This document shows positions 57,230-64,000 of a stretch of DNA of 64,000 nucleotides, piece by piece. The stretch comes from Erigeron canadensis (lineage: Eukaryota > Streptophyta > Magnoliopsida > Asterales > Asteraceae): the NCBI RefSeq assembly GCF_010389155.1, contig NC_057761.1:15626501-15690500 (forward strand). Reading direction: 5' to 3'. Under the pieces are notes generated by a model that was not told the DNA's origin, ran no database searches, and saw nothing but the letters and a program-made list of their open reading frames with translations. The first letter of the stretch is position 1. Each line of letters opens with the position of its first letter. Position numbers and translations under genes: made by a program.

Positions 57230-57480
57230 TTCGTGCTCTCCTTCGCGTGCTACTTCGTGCTTACGTCAGCACGAAGTGAACTTCGTGTTCATGTTCGCGT
57301 CCTCTGTTAACTTCGTGTTAACTTCGTGCCACATCAGCGCGAACCACTCTTCATGACTTAGGTCGTGACTAGTGCTTCGTGTTAGCTTCGTGCCACGTGA
57401 CTTCGTGCTTCGTGCCACGTGACTTCGTGTTTCGTGTACTTCGTGCCACGTGTCCTTTGTGCCACACGAACTTAGTGTTA
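57230..57480. repeat. CTTCGTGCCACGTGA-type repeats in the leader
   Basis: At least ten copies of TTCGTG with variable partners (TTCGTGTTA, TTCGTGCCACGTGA, TTCGTGTTTCGTGTAC). Three contain the CACGTG palindrome, at 57394-57399, 57416-57421 and 57447-57452. No ORF in this stretch. Confidence 0.85.
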
Positions 57481-57511
57481 TTTCGTGGTATTTGAATTCA
57501 AAAGATTCGAA

Positions 57512-59754
57512 ATGACGACTTTACCAGCTGCCGCAAACTCACCCAATGCCTTACTAATCAGCCAGATGATCATGCACGATCATGAGTTTGGTCGAGGTAA
57601 TACACCTCCAAAGCTTATATGAGAAGAACGGAGTAATCAGTAGGTATACTTATGCTGATGTGCCTATTGAAGAACATAAAAGATACGCTGTTGAAGGGAA
57701 GGCTTTGTCAACTCTAACTATGGCATTGCCTCAAGACAGTGTACATCTGTTTAAAAAATACACAACTTCAAAGGATTTATGGGATGCTTTCGAAAGATAT
57801 TGTGAGGGTGATATAACTTTGAAGAAAAATCGTATCAAGCTTCTCAAGCGTCAATATGAAGCCTTTAATGGACTGAAAGGGGAATCTCTTGATGAGATTA
57901 TTATTCGATTCAGTCATCTAACCACTGAATTGTCATACTTCGAAGTTGTTTATCCTCAAACTGAGCTAGTTGATAAGTTTCTAGATTTACTGCCTAAAAC
58001 GTGGACTGATTATGTTCATCAACTTCAAGATGATCAGGAATACAGTACATGGGATTTTGAGAAGGTAGTCTCTAAGCTAAAGAACAGAGATATGAAGAGA
58101 AGGATTAAGGATACTCACTCGAATTTTACACAAGATCCATCCTTATATCATGCTAAGTCTGTTCATTTAGCAAGTTCCAGCTCAGCAAATAATGCATTTC
58201 TAAGTGGTGCGGAAGCTTCACCAATAGTAGATGCTGATGGTATTGCCGGATATGTTGCTTATGACAATACAAATTCAAATGTTAAGAGCAATGCACAATC
58301 TTTCCATTCTATGCCAATGAGTATGAGTTCTGCAGAGAGAAGAATGAGTATTTACTCAGCCTTTTGTAATGCTCATGAAGCATTTATTGGGGGAAAGGTT
58401 ACTGATCCTGCAGTAATTGATGAGGATTATAATCAAATAGATCCTGATGATTTAGAAGAAATGGATCTACAATGGCTGCATGCTATGCTTACCATTAAAG
58501 TCAGAAGGTTCACTCAGAGAACTGGTAGACCTATAGGTAATGGCACTAAAGGTTTTGACAAATCCAAGGTGAAATGTTATAATTGCGATGGATTTGGTCA
58601 TTTTGCAAGAGAGTGTCAAAGGCCTAAAAGGATTGATAATACTGTTGCTAGTCGTCAAAATTATAATCAAGGCGGTGTTACACCAAATAATCATAAGACG
58701 CAAGCAATGATTACATATCCTGTTAATCCACAACAGCCTATTTCGTCACCATTTTCGGATTCAAAGGCTGTTGTTGTTCAAAATCCAGATGGTACTTATC
58801 AATGGGATACACAATCCAGATGGTATGACAACAGAAGACTTTGTTGCATACATGGCAGATTGCAAGGCTGCAGATCAGAAGGTATCATGTTCTTTATCAT
58901 CTATAATTGATGTATGTAAAATGGTGTCAGAATTAAAACAAGAAATATTGAAACTAAAAGAAACTTCAACTAGTTCAATTGATGAAAATGTTATCCGTGA
59001 AAAGGAAGGTAATGAGTCTAAAGATTCCGATTTACTTCTACAAGATCACGAACAAACTAAATTAGTTTTTAATCCAGATGAAGTAGTATACTATACTTTG
59101 AAAAACTGTGATACAGTGTTTTATGATAAAGAAGTATCTATAAATAGGATTGAACCTAAAGCAATAATTGATAAAGTTTGGTGTGTACAAAATAAAGAAG
59201 AATGGTTAGCTGAACAAATTCCATATAAGGATAGACATTATGCTCCTTTTAAACCAATAACGAATATGGAAGAAGCGATTCAAACGCTTGATACCATCAA
59301 CGAAATGAAGGAGTATGGTATACCAATCCCTGAAATAGAGAATGGTCAATCTAGAAAACAACAAGTAAAGAAATGCTATACTTGTCGTGAGAAAGGCCAT
59401 ATAGCTATTGAATGTCCAAATAGGAAGGTCAAGAATCCTAAGAATGACAGTCAAGTCAAGTCAAAGGATGTAAATGATGTTCCTAATACTAACGGGAAGG
59501 GTAAACTAGTTGAACAAGTAACTTCACCAATGTTTATGAGTGCATATAAAAAGGATTATTATGAGGAGTATGCAAAAAGGCATCCAGATAATAAAAATGC
59601 ACAGAATTATGTTAAGTTACTTAGAAATGTTTCATATGGAGAGTCTATTGATACAAATCAAAGGAAAAGTGTAAATAGGTCTAAAACTCCAAAACGACAT
59701 GGGCTACCAACAATGAAGGCATTCAGACTCATTACCTTTCTTAGCTCTCATTGA
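57512..59754 (+). pseudogene. Gag of the Tork-like copia element, two zinc knuckles
   Basis: Start taken at MTTLPAAANSPNALLISQMI (57512); this frame breaks at 57617 and the UBN2-type gag core continues in another (LSTLTMALPQDSVHLFKKYT, LKGESLDEIIIRFSHL, LPKTWTDYVHQLQDD). A first knuckle CYNCDGFGHFAREC (about 58577-58620) follows WLHAMLTIKVRRF. A frameshift near 58800-58900 leads into a second long block with a helical MVSELKQEILKLKE and a second knuckle CYTCREKGHIAIEC (about 59374-59415), ending with a TGA at 59752. Residues between PPKL and the core appear to be missing. It would form the particle and bind RNA. Confidence 0.85.
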
Positions 59755-60120
59755 GACTCCCTTTTAGAAAGAGAAATGAACAAGAACTTCACTCATCCGG
59801 AAACGTGGTACTACTTTTAGTAGTGTAAGTCCGAGTTGTTCTCGTACACCTCAAAGGAGTAATTCACCTAGAAAGATGACTCAACAAAATCGATCTCCTC
59901 CTGTTAGAATTAATAGTTCGTTTAAATTCTATGATCGATTAGGGAGTCAACCTAGATTTGGTACTTTCTCACCAAGGAATTCTCCTCCTAACACTCGTTT
60001 CACCTCACCTAAGAAACAGTCTATGACACCATCTTCATCCAAGGCTCCATTAAAGAGCGATGGATATTGGACCGAATTAATCATTAGAGATGAATTCGGC
60101 AAACCTAAACCTCAAAAGGT
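59755..60120 (+). pseudogene. Gag-protease linker of the Tork-like element
   Basis: Ser/Pro/Arg-rich codons (SPPVRINSSFKFYDRLGSQP, NSPPNTRFTSPKKQSM) in the frame of 59876-60142, ending in KPQKVWVPF just before the protease. It lacks recognisable domains and is broken upstream by stops near 59755-59820. Confidence 0.6.
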
Positions 60121-63100
60121 TTGGGTTCCCTTCAGAAACTAACCATCTTATCGTTTAATGTGCAGGGAGAACCAAGGAAGCCTATTAGTCTTTGGTATGT
60201 TGACAGCGGATGCTCTCGGCACATGATAGGGGACAAGAATGTTTTGTCCAACTATGAAGATGTAAATGGTTCGTACGTTAGTTTCACTGGTCCCAAGGGC
60301 GGCAACATCTCGGGCCAAGGTGATGTTGTCAATGGGAAGATCACGCTGGAGAAAGTCAATTATGTGGAACAGTTATCACATAATTTGTTAAGTGTTTCTC
60401 AGATTTGTGACAAGGGTAATACTGTCCATTTTAATGAAACCGGGATATGTTATTCCTGAGGACTGGATCCTGCTGAAAGCTCCTAGGAAGAGAGACATCT
60501 ATGGCCTTGTGTTAGGTGTTGATAATCCAGAGGAGACTGTTTGCTTGTTATCAAAAGTAAATGAATTTGAATCTTTGTTATGGCATAGAAGAATGGGACA
60601 TATCAATTTCCGAAAGATGAATGACATTGTCAAACATGGTTTGGTTGACCGCGTTCCCATGAATTGGTTTGGAATAGAAGACAAATGTGTACCTTGTCTG
60701 AAAGGTAAACAGCAAAAGTCTGCACATAAACCGAAACAAGAAAATTCTATTGCCTATCCTTTCGAGTTACTTCACATGGATTTATTTGGTCCAATAAATG
60801 TAAGAAGTATCGGTGGGATGTATTGCTGTTTGGTGGTTACTGATTATTACTCGAGATTCTCATGGGTATTCTTTCTTAAATTGAAAGATGAAACTCCGCA
60901 GATTTTGATAAATTTCTTTGTCGAAACTGAAAACATTTATGGAGTTCGTGTTAAGAGAATCAGGAGTGACAACGGAACTGAATTCAAGAATAATGTGATG
61001 GATGTCTTTTGTTTGTCAAAGGGAATCCAACATCAATACAATTCTCCGTATGAACCACAACAGAATGGAGTTGCTGAAAGGAAGAATAGGACTCTAATCG
61101 AGACAGCCAGAACTATGCTTGCAGATTCAGGGCTTCCTACTATGTTTTGGGCGGAAGCGGTGAATACAGCTTGTCATATTTTAAATAGGGTTACTGTAGT
61201 TAAGCGTCATAATAAGACATGTTATGAGCTTCTACATAAGAAGAAACCAAATTTACAGAATGTTGAACCATTTAGTGTACCGTGTACTTTCTTGAAGTAT
61301 CTACTTCAGTCAAAGTTTGATTCAAAGGTTGAAGAGGGATTTCTCATGGGTTATAAACCGGGAACATCAATTCGACGGGTTTACAACAAACAGACCGGCA
61401 AAGTTAATTTGGGAACAAATGTCAAGATTGTCAGTCATAAGCCCGCTATACATTATGGAAATGGCAAAAACTTCGATTATGATAGTGTATTTAGTTCACT
61501 ACATGGTCCTGATTCTTATTCAGATCCTGAGAAAATTGACGATGTGATTATTTTAAGAGATCACATGGATAATACTCCTATATCTCCGCCTACTCGAAAT
61601 GTTGATACTACTCCAACCAACGTTCAGTCTACTACTGATGTTGATGAAAGTGGTAAGGACAAGGATACGACACCAGATTCAGACAATAATGAACCTGCAA
61701 ACACTACACCACCTACTCCATCAAAGGTTACACTGCCTGATGATGATCCTATTTCTGAAAAATCAGAAGATGAATTCAACTCTCCTGAGTTTCAGATTAG
61801 AACAAATTTAGGAGACAGTTTGAATGTTGATTCGGTTCCTCAATATCGAATTAATAAGGATCACCCTGTTGAAAATATTCTTGGAGATGCTACAGAACCT
61901 GTTCGAACGAGAAATCAGTTGAATAAGGATTTAATTAGTTTGTTTAGTGAAGTGAAAGACACTGGATTGATAACTGAGTGTTTATATTCTGGTTTCATTT
62001 CACAAGTAGAACCTAAGAATATTAAGGCAGCACTTCAAGATCCATGTTGGGTTGAAGCTATGCAAGAAGAATTAGCTCAATTTGAAAAACTTGGAGTTTG
62101 GGAGTTAGTAGATGTGCCTAGAGGAAAAGAACCGATTGGAACTCGTTGGGTATATAAATGCAAACGAGATGACAAAGGATCGTTACTAGAAATAAAGCAC
62201 GTTTGGCTGTTCAAGGGTTTGCACAACGAGAAGGATATGACTATAACAAAATTTTTGCACCAGTTGCTAGGATTGAAGCTATAAGGTTATTTTTAGCTTT
62301 TGCAAGTTTCAAAGGTATAAAGGTGTATCAGTTAGACGTTAAGAGTGCCTTCTTGTATGGAGAAGTTAAAGAAGAAGTGTATGTTTTCCAACCACCGGGG
62401 TTTGAAGATCCAAATTATCCAAGAAGAGCATATCGTTCGGATAAGGCTCTTTATGGATTGCATCAAGCACCCAAAGTGTGGTATGAAAAGTTGTCGACGC
62501 ATTTGTTGACAAATGGTTTTATGAGAGGATCGATAGACAGCACATTGTTTATCAAGTGGAAGAAGCCAGATTACCTAATTGTACAAGTTTACGTGGATGA
62601 TATCATTTTTGGTTCATCTAATATAAAGATGTGCAAAGAGTTTGAAATGAGCATGAAAAATGTATTTGAAATGAGTGCTATGGGGAAATTGCAATTTTTC
62701 CTCGGACTACAAGTAGATCAAAGGGAAGATGGATTCTTTATTCACCAGTCTAAATATGTCGATGACATCTTGGAGAGGTTTCAAATGTTAGAATCCAAGA
62801 CATATGGTACTCCTATTCAGCAAAATCATGGTTTAGGAGTTCTTGATCCAAAAGATGAACTTGTGGATGCAACTTATTATCGTGCTATTATTGACTCATT
62901 GATGTATCTGACTGCTTCACGTCCAGAGATTATGTTCGTTGTTTGTCTTTGTGCTAGATTTCAAGCTAATCCGAAAGAGTCACATTTGACTGTAGCAAAG
63001 CGTATTCTACGTTATCTAAAGGGAAACCAAGGGCTTGGTCTATGGTATCCAATGGGAGGAACGTTTGATTTTGTTGCATATATTGATTCGGATTTTGGCG

Positions 63101-63543
63101 GTTGTAACAATGACAGAAAGTCTACGACTGGAGGTTGTCAATTGTTAGGAGGGAGATTAGTATCGTGGCAATGCAAGAAGCAGACATGTGTTGCTCAGTC
63201 TTCATGTGAGGCAGAGTATATGGCTGCTGGTAGCTGTTGTTCCCAGGTATTGTGGATTCAGCAAGAACTTCGTGACTACGGTATGGATTTTCTTGATACT
63301 CCTATTAGAATAGACAATAAGTCAGCTATAGACATTACAAATAACCCTGTCATGCATAAGGTCACCAAGCATATTGATATTAGGCATCATTTCTTACGTG
63401 ATTGTGCCTAAAAGAAATTAATTCATTTGGAAAAGGTTATAACCGATGATAATTTAGTTGATCTGTATACCAAAGCATTTGATAAGGCTCGATTTGAGAA
63501 GTTAAATCTTCTCAATGGGATGAAAAATGCTGATTCATATTAA
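60121..63543 (+). pseudogene. Pol of the Tork-like copia element
   Basis: Protease WYVDSGCSRHMIGD (about 60195-60236); GAG-pre-integrase LLWHRRMGHINF and CVPCLKGKQ; integrase with LLHMDLFGPI, RSDNGTEF and QQNGVAERKNRTLIETAR; RT with GTRWVYKCKRDD, APVARIEAIRLFLAFAS, LDVKSAFLYGEV and the catalytic VYVDDIIFGS (about 62588-62617); RNase H with SCEAEYMAAGSCCSQ, ending MKNADSY at 63543. Lesions: frameshift near 60430-60458 in protease, frameshift near 62200 in RT, and TAA at 63409-63411 close to the end. From 62203 the RT-RNase H frame is open for 402 codons. Otherwise close to full length. Confidence 0.92.
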
Positions 63544-64000
63544 ATCTCTCAAAGAACTAATTTTGTAAGTTTGTGTCTGTAAATAGCTAGAGTCATAAAA
63601 ATACAAAAAGAGTTCTTAGTGCCATAACATACCATAAAAATATGAAAAATGAGAAAATGACAAAGATATAGGGAGATTTAAGTTAATGTTGTCAGATGAT
63701 TTAGAAGTGAGGATACTTAGCTTTTAAGTCTGCTTAATCGTAATATAACTGCTTAGTTCAGTGATTACAATTTGGGATATATTGGTAGACACAAAGTAGC
63801 AAGGTTTCCTTAATCTGAACTTAAATTATACAATGTTCTTGTGGGAAACATATTCAGATATATGGCTAAGAATGCTTGCTTTTCAGTAATGATATGATCT
63901 TGTCCTTAAATTTTGTGAAAGATCTAGCATTACTATAAGATTTGTTCAATATATAGGCAAAAACCTCTATCAATCATGAGCATGAAAGTTAAATGTGATA
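63544..64000 (+). other. 3' untranslated region of the Tork-like element
   Basis: No ORF. A purine stretch GATATAGGGAGATTTAAG near 63667-63684 may be the polypurine tract, but no TGTGACAATC LTR start follows in the window, so the 3' LTR is not seen and may lie just outside or start differently. Confidence 0.45.

Larger units (their letters stand above)
56468..64000 (+). mobile_element. Tork/Tnt1-like Ty1-copia element, 3' LTR beyond window
   Basis: 5' LTR 56468-57131, primer site, leader, gag with zinc knuckles, and pol in copia order. Coding sequence ends near 63543 and the 3' untranslated region runs off the window. It sits inside the extra ORF of the second SIRE-like element, next to the 5 bp ATTCGG-type flank whose partner lies outside. 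Several frameshifts and stops inactivate it. Confidence 0.9.

Overview
The window is a 64 kb stretch of plant nuclear DNA made almost entirely of transposable elements. I see no host gene, rRNA, tRNA or CRISPR array that I can support. The plant call rests on the element types: Ty1-copia elements of SIRE/Maximus and Tork/Tnt1 type, Ty3-gypsy chromoviruses with tRNA-iMet primer sites and multi-kb LTRs, L1-type LINEs whose ORF1 has a DUF4283-like domain, Stowaway and Tourist-like MITEs, and Helitron ends. The extra ORF of the SIRE-type element and the chromodomain tail recall repeats I associate with Asteraceae, but that is recollection, not a search.

Layout, left to right. (1) 1-4325: 3' part of a decayed LINE (+), split by a ~965 bp probable solo LTR. 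(2) 4648-4805: a small TIR MITE. (3) 5529-21875: a chromovirus-type Ty3-gypsy element (+) with ~2.8 kb LTRs. Its 3' LTR was hit at TAAAC by a ~3.9 kb solo LTR (12957-19724, minus), which was itself hit at ACCTT by a 2.8 kb solo LTR (13339-16155, minus) related to the host element. (4) 22066-28577: a full-length LINE (+) with a 15 bp target duplication. (5) 28.6-32.7 kb: AT-rich DNA with a CACTA-type transposase scrap, several Helitron-like termini and a MITE. (6) 32712-45170: a nearly complete SIRE-type copia element (minus), LTRs about 1.3% diverged, 5 bp target duplication CCCTT, and a 3.7 kb extra ORF downstream of pol. (7) 45.2-46.8 kb: AT-rich DNA with more Helitron-like ends. (8) 46773-53049: a MITE split by a Tourist/PIF-type TIR element (TTA duplication), itself split by a truncated gypsy element (47345 to ~52680). 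(9) 53091-53892: a non-autonomous Helitron. (10) ~54150-56467: the 3' end of a second SIRE-like element (minus) carrying a Stowaway MITE in its LTR, interrupted by (11) a Tork/Tnt1-like copia element (+), 56468 to beyond the window end.

Every coding region carries frameshifts or stops, so no autonomous element is expected, although the 32.7-45.2 kb element and the 56.5 kb element are only lightly damaged. The most interesting signals are the extra ORF of the SIRE-like element, whose C-terminal domain recurs unbroken in the second, diverged element; a 26 bp micro-inversion that distinguishes the two LTRs of one young element; LTRs that share one half but not the other; repeated perfect palindromes in LTRs and leaders; and the multi-level nesting with readable target duplications. 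Coordinates of LTRs and target duplications were read base by base; percent identities are hand counts or impressions as stated.
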